A stretch of DNA of 64,000 nucleotides from Brevibacillus dissolubilis (lineage in GTDB: Bacteria; Bacillota; Bacilli; Brevibacillales; Brevibacillaceae): the NCBI RefSeq assembly GCF_006170445.1, contig NZ_VCNA01000001.1, forward strand, positions 1-64,000. Reading direction: 5' to 3'. Made by a program: the position numbers and the translations under genes. The notes under the pieces were generated by a model, which was not told the DNA's origin, ran no database searches, and worked only from the letters and a program-made list of their open reading frames with translations. This document shows, one piece after another, positions 7,881 to 16,591 of the stretch (position 1 is its first letter; each line of letters opens with the position of its first letter).

Positions 7881-9350
7881 TCATACTTCAGGGCGGGACG
7901 ATGCTTCGATACATCTATCAATGGCATGTTTGAGACGGATGATTCCCTGATGAATCAGGTCATCCTCTGTCCGACCGAATGTGAGGCGAAAATGTCCTTT
8001 TTCCGATCCTAATAAGTTACCAGGAACAAACACAACGCCTTCCTTTAATGCCTCTTCCAGCAGCTTGTATTCATTCAACTCCTGTGTAAGCGTACACCAC
8101 AGATGAATCCCACCCTCGGGGATGTCGAAGGTCACATAGTCTGACAATTCCTGCTGTAGGGAGGAGACCATGATGTCTCTTTTTTTGTGCAGCTTTCTTT
8201 TGAGCAGGTCGATGTGATCGGCGAAGGAATCAGAACGGAGGTATTCCGCCACCACCCATTGGGAAAAGCTGCTGTGTCCAAAATCAATCAATTGTTTGGC
8301 ATCGGCAAGCCGTTTGATGACATTCTCAGGGCCGATGACCCAGCCGATCCGAAGTCCGGATGCGACGATTTTGGATAAGGAGCTGATATAGAGGACGGTA
8401 CCGTTGCGGTCCAACGATTTTAAGGCGGCTGTCTGCAAGGACTCGTCAAAGGGAGTCAAGCTGTACGGATCGTCTTCCACAACAGGAATCCCCAGCTCTG
8501 TCGCAATGTCGAGGATTTTTACTCGGTCTTCATAGGGTTGCAGCACCCCTGTGGGATTCTGAAAGATCGGATTGAGGAACACCATTTTGATCCTGTGTTT
8601 TTTGTATAAGGTTCGGATTTCTTCTGGATCAATCCCATTACGGCTGACAGGGAGAGGGTAGGTACGGATGCCCGCTGATTTGAAGATCGGTAACGAATAC
8701 GCATAGGATGGATCTTCAATCGCAACCGAATCCCCCGGCTTGAGCAGGCATTGAATAATGAGATGCAAGGCTTGCTGGGCACCGGATGTGATCAGGATCG
8801 ACTGGCTGGTACACTCGATTTTTTTGTAGTCATGCAGATGCTCCGCGATCCCTTCCCGCAGTGAAAGGTTGCCTTGTGGATGCTCATATCCAAGCGAACT
8901 CGTAAATACGTTCTGGGAAAGAATTCGGCGCAGTGATTCGTAGGGGAGAATATCAGGAGCCAGTTCACCACTTGCAAAATTAATCAAATTCCGCTCATGG
9001 ATTTCCTCCCGGATATGCTGAGAGAGCGGCAGATTGGGCAGAAACGAACCGCTTTCTACATAGACACTCCAGTCGGGAATCCGGTTACGCGCCAAGCCCC
9101 AGAGATCCTTGCTTACCTTGGTGCCGCTGCCTTTGATCCGTTCGACGATGCCTTTGGAGTGCAGGATATCATAGGCGACGATGATCGTCCCTCTGTTGAC
9201 ATTCAAGTTTTTTGCCAGAGAGCGTTCGGACGGCAGCACGCTTCCCGGCGGATATTCGCCATACATGATCCGCTTTTCAATAAAATCAGCGATTTGTTGA
9301 TAGACAGGGATGTCACTGTCTCGGTCTGGTTTCCATTCCATTGGGTTCAC
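7881..9350 (-). CDS. MocR/GabR-type regulator (GntR HTH fused to class-I aminotransferase)
   Basis: 489 residues. The N-terminal winged helix of the GntR family occupies about residues 10-80 (IPVYQQIADFIEKRIMYGEY, PSERSLAKNLNVNRGTI). A PLP aminotransferase-like domain fills the rest, with the PLP lysine in ISSLSKIVASGLRIGW and the FLNPIFQNPTG and VVEDDPYS motifs. MocR proteins sense amino acids or vitamin B6 and usually control a neighbouring gene; the divergent aldo/keto reductase is the obvious candidate target. ATG is used. Confidence 0.9.
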   Translation of the reverse strand: MNPMEWKPDRDSDIPVYQQIADFIEKRIMYGEYPPGSVLPSERSLAKNLNVNRGTIIVAYDILHSKGIVERIKGSGTKVSKDLWGLARNRIPDWSVYVESGSFLPNLPLSQHIREEIHERNLINFASGELAPDILPYESLRRILSQNVFTSSLGYEHPQGNLSLREGIAEHLHDYKKIECTSQSILITSGAQQALHLIIQCLLKPGDSVAIEDPSYAYSLPIFKSAGIRTYPLPVSRNGIDPEEIRTLYKKHRIKMVFLNPIFQNPTGVLQPYEDRVKILDIATELGIPVVEDDPYSLTPFDESLQTAALKSLDRNGTVLYISSLSKIVASGLRIGWVIGPENVIKRLADAKQLIDFGHSSFSQWVVAEYLRSDSFADHIDLLKRKLHKKRDIMVSSLQQELSDYVTFDIPEGGIHLWCTLTQELNEYKLLEEALKEGVVFVPGNLLGSEKGHFRLTFGRTEDDLIHQGIIRLKHAIDRCIEASSRPEV

Positions 9351-9403
9351 CTTGCTACGCGGCTGATAACGATTGCCTGTCTGTATGTTTCGGACAAATT
9401 ATA

Positions 9404-9418
9404 ACCGAAATTATCGGT
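9404..9418. promoter_or_regulatory. Inverted repeat between the MocR gene and the aldo/keto reductase
   Basis: ACCGA-AATTA-TCGGT, a 5-bp dyad in the divergent intergenic region, 54 bases upstream of the MocR start. A possible operator, judged only from symmetry and position. Confidence 0.3.
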
Positions 9419-9614
9419 GGACATACCCTGTGGTTTTGTCATCTTATTGAACATCATCACCGTCTGTGTCCCGATTGGGGTGGATGGGTCAAGTGGATCA
9501 TCCAGCGGTTTTGGAATTGGATCATTTCTTTCTTGATAAAGTTTTGCAAGATAGATAGCGAAGCCGGTCCATCCGGCTGTAGATGCTTTTCTGTCAAGAA
9601 GGGAGAGATTTGTG

Positions 9615-10658
9615 ATGAAATACAGAACAATGGCAGGGACGAACATTCAAGTATCGGAGATTGGCTTTGGGGTCTGGTCGGTCGCTACCAAGTGGTGGGG
9701 TGTAACCGATACCGGACTTGCGAAAAAGCTGCTCCGTTCGGCTTATGAGGATTATGGAATTACCTTTTTCGATACAGCAGACGTCTATGCACAAGGGTGG
9801 GGCGAAACGATTCTCGCCGAGACCTTTTCCGATATCCGTGACAAAATCGTGATCGGGACAAAGTTTGGCTATGACATCTATAATCTCCCAGGTGAAAGGC
9901 AAGGTCACTCCGAGCTGCCGCAGAACTGGAGCAAGGAACATATCATCTATGCGTGTGAACAGAGCCTAAGACGCTTGGGAACCGAGACGATTGATTTATA
10001 CCAGCTGCATAATCCGCGGATGGACGCACTGTGCAAGGATGAAGTCACAGAAGCACTCGAACGGCTGAAGGAAGCTGGGAAAATCCGCGAGTACGGTGCA
10101 GCCATCGGGCCTGATATCGGCTGGAAGGACGAAGCCATCGCAGCCATTACCAATCCGGGCGTAAAAGGTGTCCAGATCATCAACAATATCGTGGAGCAAG
10201 AGCCGGCACGCGACCTTTTTACGGTGGCGGACAGGGAAGAGCGTTCATTGATTGTACGTGTCCCACATGCGTCCGGTCTGCTGGACGGCACGTATGATCC
10301 GCAAAAACATTTTGATAAGACGGATCACCGCAATCACCGTCCATTGGAGTGGATGAAAGCCGGGATGGAAGTGGTCGAACATCTGAAATCATACCAGATG
10401 TTCAACAGTGAGCATCGTACCCTTGGTCAATTGGCCATCCAGTTCTCGCTATATCGTCCATCTGTCATTACGGTGCTGCCTAACTTTACAAGTGAGGCGA
10501 ATTTGAAAGAGTTTGCTGCAGCCAGCGAGACAGCGCCTCTGACGGATGCAGAATTCCAGCTGATCGATTCACTGTGGACAGGTGGCTACCATGCACGGCT
10601 TGCCCAGCATATGTCCGATTCTACGAACAAACCGACGCCAACCCTGCATCATACCTAG
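9615..10658 (+). CDS. Aldo/keto reductase
   Basis: A 347-residue NADPH-dependent (beta/alpha)8 oxidoreductase. Visible are the N-terminal MKYRTMAGTNIQVSEIGFG, the catalytic region FFDTADVYAQG (Asp-Tyr), KIVIGTKFG with the Lys, and LYQLHNPR with the His of the tetrad. A C-terminal LGQLAIQFSL and VLPNFTS strand binds the cofactor. I choose ATG 9615 (GGGAGAG seven bases upstream) over the adjacent GTG at 9612. Substrate unknown. Divergent from the MocR-type regulator. Confidence 0.88.
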   Translation: MKYRTMAGTNIQVSEIGFGVWSVATKWWGVTDTGLAKKLLRSAYEDYGITFFDTADVYAQGWGETILAETFSDIRDKIVIGTKFGYDIYNLPGERQGHSELPQNWSKEHIIYACEQSLRRLGTETIDLYQLHNPRMDALCKDEVTEALERLKEAGKIREYGAAIGPDIGWKDEAIAAITNPGVKGVQIINNIVEQEPARDLFTVADREERSLIVRVPHASGLLDGTYDPQKHFDKTDHRNHRPLEWMKAGMEVVEHLKSYQMFNSEHRTLGQLAIQFSLYRPSVITVLPNFTSEANLKEFAAASETAPLTDAEFQLIDSLWTGGYHARLAQHMSDSTNKPTPTLHHT

Positions 10659-10879
10659 GCGGCAAGCTGACGGTCGTGAAGTGGATGGGTCACTACTCGA
10701 CGAAGTGGCTCATCCAAAACGATACGGCCAAAGACTATAATCAATTTCGCGGGAAGGATACAGAGCCCATCCGGGTTGAAACGATGGGCTGCTGTATTCG
10801 GAATGTATCCCGAAGTGAGGATCAGTGAGAAGTTCAGTTCACACTTGTAACTAGCAAGATTCTTTCATTCATGAACAAT

Positions 10880-10897
10880 TTGTGAATTATTTCACAA
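10880..10897. promoter_or_regulatory. Rex operator upstream of qoxA
   Basis: TTGTGAA-TTAT-TTCACAA is a perfect 18-bp dyad matching the well-known Gram-positive Rex (NADH/NAD+ sensor) site, TTGTGAA-N4-TTCACAA. It ends 36 bases before the qoxA start, where a bound repressor would block transcription. This suggests that the oxidase is redox-controlled. Confidence 0.75.
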
Positions 10898-10933
10898 AGT
10901 TATGTTGCTATGACATAAGAAAGGGGTGCCATC

Positions 10934-11827
10934 ATGGCAAAGATATGGTCACTGCTCATCCTTATTTTTACGACTATGACGATGATGACCGGCTGTGACA
11001 GCAAGCTGGCGGTTTTGGATCCAAAAGGGCCGCAAGCCGCGACGCAAGCCCATGATATTCTCTTATCCATCTATATCATGTCGTTTATTGTCATCGTCGT
11101 TTTCGGATTTCTCGTCTATATGTTGATCAAGTATCGTGCTTCGAAACAAAGGGAAGATTATGAACCGCCTCACATCGAAGGCAGTGCCGTCGTGGAAGCG
11201 ATTTGTGTTGGGATTCCGGTATTAATCGTGATCTATCTCTCAATTGTATCGGTTCAAAGCAACTATAAAGTAGAGGCTACACCACAGGGATACGAAGACA
11301 AAGCACCCTTGATCATATACGCATCGTCCTCGAACTGGAAATGGCATTTCAGTTACCCGGAGGAAGGGATCGAAACCGTCAACTACCTGTACATCCCAAC
11401 TGATCGCGCACTGGAATTCAAGCTTTACTCATACGGACCGATCACCAGCTTCTGGATTCCGCAGCTAGGCGGTCAAAAATACGCGATGTCTGACATGGTG
11501 ACCACCCTGCATCTGGCTGCGGATGTTCCCGGTGAATACATGGGACGCAATGCCAACTTCAACGGCAGGGGCTTTGCCGAGAATACGTTCCATGTCCAAG
11601 CGATGTCGGAAGCCGAATTCGCCGAATGGATCAAAGAGGTGAAAGAAACGGCCGAGCCTCTGACAGAAGAAACCTTCGAAGCGTTACTCGCACCGGGTCA
11701 CGTCGGACAAGAGACCTTCACAGGAACCCATCTGGAATTCAGTCCTGCGCCAGAAGGGGAAAACAGCGGACATGATCATGGAGGAAAGGATTCTGCTGAT
11801 CATTCCCAACCGACGCTACATCACTAA
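10934..11827 (+). CDS. qoxA: Cytochrome aa3 quinol oxidase subunit II
   Basis: 297 residues. A lipoprotein signal peptide (TMMTGC, lipid on the Cys) is followed by ASVLDPKGP-like LAVLDPKGPQ, two transmembrane helices (about 40-62 and 88-108) and an extracellular cupredoxin-like domain. The CuA ligands of true cytochrome c oxidases are absent, as expected for a quinol oxidase. WKWHFSYPEEGIETVNYL and FWIPQLGGQKYAM are diagnostic. The tail is His-rich (HDHGGKDSADHSQ). First gene of qoxABCD, with the Rex operator upstream. Confidence 0.95.
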   Translation: MAKIWSLLILIFTTMTMMTGCDSKLAVLDPKGPQAATQAHDILLSIYIMSFIVIVVFGFLVYMLIKYRASKQREDYEPPHIEGSAVVEAICVGIPVLIVIYLSIVSVQSNYKVEATPQGYEDKAPLIIYASSSNWKWHFSYPEEGIETVNYLYIPTDRALEFKLYSYGPITSFWIPQLGGQKYAMSDMVTTLHLAADVPGEYMGRNANFNGRGFAENTFHVQAMSEAEFAEWIKEVKETAEPLTEETFEALLAPGHVGQETFTGTHLEFSPAPEGENSGHDHGGKDSADHSQPTLHH

Positions 11828-11880
11828 GCCATACCTAGTGAGTAGGCTAAGCACTCTATTTCGAAAGGAGTTCAAACCAT

Positions 11881-13824
11881 ATGGATTACTTTGATCGATT
11901 TGCCGTACCTCATCCAAGCTTTGGGATCTATGCATCGATGGTTGCCATTGCGTTGACCGTGATCGGGATCATCGTCGGCATCACTTACTATAAAAAATGG
12001 GGTTATCTCTGGCGTGAGTGGTTAACGACCGTGGATCACAAACGGATTGGGATCATGTATTTGATCTCTGCCTTATTAATGCTGTTCCGGGGTGGAGTAG
12101 ACGCGATCCTGATGCGTGCCCAACTGGCCGTGCCGGAAAATACGCTCTTGGATGCCCAGCACTACAACGAAATTTTTACAACCCACGGGATCGTCATGAT
12201 CATCTTTATGGCAATGCCATTCATCATGGCCTTCATGAACGTTGTCGTTCCGCTTCAGATCGGGGCGCGTGACGTGGCGTTTCCCCGGTTGAACGCTCTC
12301 AGCTTCTGGCTATTCTTCATGGGAGCGATGCTGCTTAACATCTCCTTCGTCATCGGGGGTTCACCTGATGCGGGTTGGTCCTCATATTTCCCGTTAGCCA
12401 GCAATGAATTCAGTGAATCTGTCGGTACCAACTACTATATGTTCGCCCTGCAGATCTCGGGTCTGGGTACGCTGATGACCGGGATCAACTTCATCACCAC
12501 CATTCTGAAAATGAGAGCACCAGGTATGACCCTGATGAAAATGCCGATGTTCACATGGTCTGCGCTCGTTACCAATATCATCATCGTTTTCGCTTTCCCC
12601 GTCTTGACCGTGGCACTGCTCATGGGCTCGATGGATCGACTGTTTGCAACCAATTTCTTTACCACGTCAAATGGCGGGATGGACATGCTGTGGGCCAACC
12701 TGTTCTGGGTATGGGGTCATCCAGAGGTATATATCTTGGTTCTGCCAGCATTCGGGATTTACAGTGAAGTGATTTCCACCTTTGCCCGCCGCAATCTGTA
12801 CGGCTACAAATCCATGGTTGCGTCCATGGTGATCATCTCACTGCTTTCCTTTTTAGTCTGGACACACCATTTCTTCACGATGGGGCAGGGGGCACTGACC
12901 AACAGTATCTTCTCGATTACCACCATGGCGATTGCGGTGCCGACGGGCATCAAGATTTTTAACTGGCTGTTCACCCTTTGGCGGGGCAAGATTGTGTTTA
13001 CCGTTCCGATGCTTTACTCCTTAGGGTTTATCCCGATTTTTACGATTGGCGGGGTGACCGGGGTGATGCTCGGCTTGTCTGCTGCTGACTATCAGTACCA
13101 CAACACGATGTTTCTGGTAGCGCACTTTCATTTGGTGATTATTCCGGGTGTCGTCTTCGCGATGCTGGCTGGTCTCACCTACTATTGGCCAAAAATGTTC
13201 GGCTTCATGCTCAATGAACGGATCGGCAAATGGGCGTTCTGGTTCATCTCCATCAGTACTTGTGTCGCATTTTTCCCGATGTTTTTGTCCGGATTGGATG
13301 GACAGGCACGCCGGATGTATACCTACTCAGAAGCGACTGGGTTTGGTTTTTGGAACATGGTTTCGTTCATCGGAGCGATGGGGCTTGCGGTAGGTTTTGC
13401 CTTGATCGTCTACAACGTCTATTACAGCGCCCGCTATGCATCAAGAGAGATCGGTTCCGATCCGTGGGATGCACGCTCTCTGGAGTGGGCTACTCATAAT
13501 CCCGTGCCCGCGTACAATTTTGCGATTGTGCCACATGTTGCTTCCACCGAAGCCTTTTGGGATTCGAAGAAAAAAGGGCATGTGCTGTTCCCTGGGGATT
13601 ACGCCAAAATCCATATGCCCAATAACAGCGGTGTGCCGTTTGTGATGAGCAGTATCTTTTTCGTCTGGGGCTTTTCCTTTGTCTTTGGGATGTGGATTCC
13701 TGTCATCTTGACCACCATCGGCATCTTTGCCTGCATGGCACACCGTTCGTGGGAAGAGGATCATGGACACTATCTTTCTGTAGAAGAGATTGAACGGACA
13801 GAAGAACAATTGCGAGGTGCGTAA
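11881..13824 (+). CDS. qoxB: Cytochrome aa3 quinol oxidase subunit I
   Basis: A 647-residue haem-copper oxidase core subunit. It has about 14 membrane helices, the WVWGHPEVYILVLPAFG motif (CuB His and cross-linked Tyr), THHFFTMG for the CuB histidines, and FLVAHFHLVI for the haem ligands. It carries out O2 reduction and proton pumping. AAAGGAG ribosome site. Followed by qoxC after three bases. Confidence 0.96.
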   Translation: MDYFDRFAVPHPSFGIYASMVAIALTVIGIIVGITYYKKWGYLWREWLTTVDHKRIGIMYLISALLMLFRGGVDAILMRAQLAVPENTLLDAQHYNEIFTTHGIVMIIFMAMPFIMAFMNVVVPLQIGARDVAFPRLNALSFWLFFMGAMLLNISFVIGGSPDAGWSSYFPLASNEFSESVGTNYYMFALQISGLGTLMTGINFITTILKMRAPGMTLMKMPMFTWSALVTNIIIVFAFPVLTVALLMGSMDRLFATNFFTTSNGGMDMLWANLFWVWGHPEVYILVLPAFGIYSEVISTFARRNLYGYKSMVASMVIISLLSFLVWTHHFFTMGQGALTNSIFSITTMAIAVPTGIKIFNWLFTLWRGKIVFTVPMLYSLGFIPIFTIGGVTGVMLGLSAADYQYHNTMFLVAHFHLVIIPGVVFAMLAGLTYYWPKMFGFMLNERIGKWAFWFISISTCVAFFPMFLSGLDGQARRMYTYSEATGFGFWNMVSFIGAMGLAVGFALIVYNVYYSARYASREIGSDPWDARSLEWATHNPVPAYNFAIVPHVASTEAFWDSKKKGHVLFPGDYAKIHMPNNSGVPFVMSSIFFVWGFSFVFGMWIPVILTTIGIFACMAHRSWEEDHGHYLSVEEIERTEEQLRGA

Positions 13825-13827
13825 CCT

Positions 13828-14424
13828 ATGAAAATCGATCACACCGTACCGTTGGAATATAGCACGGAAGAAAACCGCATCAAGATCGTAGGCTTTTGGA
13901 TTTTTCTGGGTGCGGAGATCATGCTTTTTGCGACGCTGTTTGCCTCTTATTTCACTTTGGTTGAACGTACAGGGAGTGGCCCGGCTGGAAGCGATATTTT
14001 TGATATCACGCCTGTCCTCATCGAAACCATTGTACTGTTAACGAGCAGCTTTACCATTGGTCTGGGTATCCATGCGATGCGGATCGGGAAGCTGATGGCG
14101 ATGCTGTCCTTTTTTGCCGTCACACTTGCACTGGGTGCAGGGTTTCTCGGGGTTGAGATTTACGAGTTTCTTCATTATATCCACGTCGGGGCTGGCTTGC
14201 AGACCAGTGCATTTACCGCGATCTTGCTGACGACCCTAGGTACCCACGGAGCACACGTCACATTTGGACTGTTCTGGGGGATCATGATTGTCTGGCAAAT
14301 CAAGAAACGCGGATTGACTCCAGAAAACGCGAATAAATCGTTCATCTTCTCACTGTATTGGCACTTTCTGGACGTGGTGTGGATCTTCATCTTCAGCTTC
14401 ATCTACCTGAAAGGAATGATGTAA
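13828..14424 (+). CDS. qoxC: Cytochrome aa3 quinol oxidase subunit III
   Basis: 198 residues with five transmembrane segments. It is the usual short subunit III of quinol oxidases, with FLGAEIMLFATLFASYF near the start and HGAHVTFGLFWG and YWHFLDVVWIFIFS toward the end. Translationally close to both neighbours. Confidence 0.95.
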   Translation: MKIDHTVPLEYSTEENRIKIVGFWIFLGAEIMLFATLFASYFTLVERTGSGPAGSDIFDITPVLIETIVLLTSSFTIGLGIHAMRIGKLMAMLSFFAVTLALGAGFLGVEIYEFLHYIHVGAGLQTSAFTAILLTTLGTHGAHVTFGLFWGIMIVWQIKKRGLTPENANKSFIFSLYWHFLDVVWIFIFSFIYLKGMM

Positions 14425-14426
14425 CC

Positions 14427-14711
14427 ATGAACGAACTGTTCCCGCTCAAACAGGTGATGGGCTTTGTGGTATCACTGGTTCTGACTGTGGTTGCTCTTCT
14501 GGTCTACTTTTTGGATATGACATTTGCCAGAGGGATCGCGATCCTCCTCATCACGGCGTTTTTACAGGCTGGTCTTCAGCTGGTCGTGTTTATGCATGCC
14601 GGCGAGACTGAGGATAAAGGAGCGATCTACACGAACATCTACTATGGACTGATTATTGCGCTCGTTACGATCTTCGGTACGCTGCTGTGTATGATCTGGG
14701 GATATGAATAG
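14427..14711 (+). CDS. qoxD: Cytochrome aa3 quinol oxidase subunit IV
   Basis: 94 residues with three transmembrane helices, PLKQVMGFVVSLVLTVVAL at the start and LQLVVFMHAGE in the middle, matching the CyoD/QoxD family. I take ATG 14427, just after the qoxC stop, with AAAGGA inside the end of qoxC. Assists assembly of the CuB site in relatives. Confidence 0.93.
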   Translation: MNELFPLKQVMGFVVSLVLTVVALLVYFLDMTFARGIAILLITAFLQAGLQLVVFMHAGETEDKGAIYTNIYYGLIIALVTIFGTLLCMIWGYE

Positions 14712-14729
14712 GAAAGAGAGTGGAAAATA

Positions 14730-15512
14730 ATGATGAAAATAAAGCTTTTACTCACGAGTGTGGTTGGAATGAGCTTGCTCCTAACCGCATGTAATGCAGC
14801 AGAAACGGGATTAGGCTGGAAACATGAAAACCCCGCAGCACCAACAGCAGGCAGTTGGAAAGTGGTTGAATTTCCGGATGGAAGCAAGTATTCCATCGAT
14901 GAACCACCTGCCAACGATTCGCCAACAACCAAAAAGGAGCTTGAGGAGCTCCGAACACTTGCAGAGAACCGAAGTGAGGAAGATATCGAGGTGATCAGAA
15001 GATGGTCCAGTGAAATTACCGGTCCGAACACGAACTGGGCTGCTGTCACAGAGCAAATGCTCAAAAAATACCAGCTCGCCCCACCCGAAGCAGCCAGAAT
15101 TCATCAAATTGTGAGTGGTGCAATCTACACGGCTTCTGTGGCTGCCTTTGACGAGAAGTATCATTATCTCCGCCCAAGACCGACACATCTTGATCCGAAT
15201 CTGACATTGATTGATAACTTCACGGTTCCCGCACATCCAGCCTATCCATCCGCTCACGCGACAACAGGCTGGGCAGCCAGCACCGTTCTGTCCTATATTT
15301 TTCCCGATGAAAAAGAGATATTTATTGCCATGTCAAAAGAGGCTGATCTTTCAAGAAAACTCGCTGGTGTTCATTATGAAAGCGATAATGCCGCCGGGAA
15401 AAAATTGGGCCAACAAATTGCACAAGATATCATTGATGGACTAAAAGATGACAATGCGCCGCTTCAGTATCAGGAATCTGGGGAAAATCACGGGGGCGGA
15501 ACTGGGCATTAA
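14730..15512 (+). CDS. PAP2-family phosphatase-like lipoprotein
   Basis: 260 residues. Signal peptide with lipobox LLTAC, then a helical domain with the three vanadium-haloperoxidase/PAP2 motifs: KYHYLRPRP (K-x6-RP), PSAHATTG (PSGH variant) and SRKLAGVHYESD (SR-x5-H-x3-D). It would hydrolyse a phosphate ester or diphosphate outside the membrane; substrate unknown. It begins only 18 bases after qoxD, so it is probably co-transcribed with the oxidase genes, which is unusual. The C-terminus has a glycine/histidine stretch (HGGGTGH). Confidence 0.82.
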   Translation: MMKIKLLLTSVVGMSLLLTACNAAETGLGWKHENPAAPTAGSWKVVEFPDGSKYSIDEPPANDSPTTKKELEELRTLAENRSEEDIEVIRRWSSEITGPNTNWAAVTEQMLKKYQLAPPEAARIHQIVSGAIYTASVAAFDEKYHYLRPRPTHLDPNLTLIDNFTVPAHPAYPSAHATTGWAASTVLSYIFPDEKEIFIAMSKEADLSRKLAGVHYESDNAAGKKLGQQIAQDIIDGLKDDNAPLQYQESGENHGGGTGH

Positions 15513-15560
15513 GAGCAGGCCTGGAGTCGATGCCCAATCATAGTAACTGGTATAACCTAA

Positions 15561-15576
15561 AAAGCGGTACCGCTTT
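15561..15576. promoter_or_regulatory. Perfect 16-bp palindrome
   Basis: AAAGCGGTACCGCTTT lies 48 bases after the PAP2 gene. There is no T-run, so an operator or a minimal terminator is possible. Function unknown. Confidence 0.4.
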
Positions 15577-15616
15577 GAGATTCACACTCTAATAATAGAA
15601 GTCACCAAAAAAATTG

Positions 15617-15670
15617 GCATGATCACGGCAGTCCCGTTCTTGGGAAATGGCGTGTGATCATGCCTTTTTT
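15617..15670 (+). terminator. Long stem-loop terminator, copy 1 of a repeated element
   Basis: GGCATGATCAC pairs with GTGATCATGCC around an inner TCCC/GGGA hairpin, followed by six T. A closely related stem-loop lies at 19949-20001, in the same orientation. Confidence 0.75.
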
Positions 15671-15759
15671 CTATTGCTGCTGAATGCAATACATGGTAGA
15701 TTGTGGTGTTATCAATTGGTTATGAGGTCGGAGAATAGAGATGCAAGGTGGGGATATGA

Positions 15760-16044
15760 TTGAAAGTAAAATCGTATGAGCAGTTAAAAGCCGCAATAGA
15801 TGAATCCGTTGGGAAAATCTCATCTGGTTTACGACCGGCGAAGATCGTACATTTTAGTGAAATGGATAGATTAAAGGGATATATCAAACAAATAACGGTG
15901 TATCTGAAACAGACCAATATGATGGAGAGAAGGCTGGCTTTCACCTTTTTATTTACTTATACGGACATAATTTGCGAAGCGAGTTATGCTATATTGACTC
16001 TCGCAAGACCCTCAGACATCGGTACAGACCCGTTTATCTTTTAA
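15760..16044 (+). CDS. Small hypothetical protein
   Basis: 94 residues. TTG start with an AAGGTGGGG ribosome site eight bases upstream. Charged, helix-rich first half (KSYEQLKAAIDESVGKIS) and a more hydrophobic second half. I recognise no family. Convergent with the VOC gene, with no clear terminator between. Confidence 0.5.
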   Translation: MKVKSYEQLKAAIDESVGKISSGLRPAKIVHFSEMDRLKGYIKQITVYLKQTNMMERRLAFTFLFTYTDIICEASYAILTLARPSDIGTDPFIF

Positions 16045-16070
16045 TAAAATAGCAAATGAATTACAATTCG

Positions 16071-16418
16071 TTATTTCTCCCAAAGCTCGATCAGTCGACC
16101 TTCAGGATCTTCAATCCAAATAAACTTTCCAAATTCGCTAGTCTCTTTTTTCTTTGCAAGAGGTACACCAATATGTTCAAGATGCTTAATAGTCTCGTCT
16201 AGATTATGTACTTGGAAATTTAACATCACTTGTTGTTCTGTTGGAAAATAACTGTCATCCTCGGTAAAGAAAGAAAAGATAGTCTCATTTCCTGATTGGG
16301 GTTTTATCACAGTCCCATTCCAATTATCTATTTCAATCTTCAACACGTCGCTGTACCATTTTTTTACAACTTCAAGATTCTTAGTTCTCCAAAATATTCC
16401 TCCGAAACCTTTTATCAT
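16071..16418 (-). CDS. VOC-superfamily protein (glyoxalase/bleomycin-resistance fold)
   Basis: 115 residues, one glyoxalase-like unit of paired beta-alpha-beta-beta-beta motifs. It begins FGGIFWRTKNLEVVKKWYSDVL and ends FIWIEDPEGRLIELWEK, the usual metal-site Glu region. Enzyme activity not assignable. Single gene. Confidence 0.82.
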   Translation of the reverse strand: MIKGFGGIFWRTKNLEVVKKWYSDVLKIEIDNWNGTVIKPQSGNETIFSFFTEDDSYFPTEQQVMLNFQVHNLDETIKHLEHIGVPLAKKKETSEFGKFIWIEDPEGRLIELWEK

Positions 16419-16591
16419 CGTATCTAACTCCTGTCTGTCATCAAATTTTTAGCTATCCGATTCCATTAGATATTCGAGATTTACATGTAAGTTCCTTTTC
16501 CAACTATGCTTCCAGTGAGGGCACTCAAACCAAATCATGAATAAAAGAACTTCTGAAGAGGGGAAGATAGATGTAAAAAGGTGATAAATAA

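Noticed and set aside
10574-10828. 84-codon frame at the end of the aldo/keto reductase gene
   Set aside because: Overlaps the reductase in another frame, no ribosome site, no family features.
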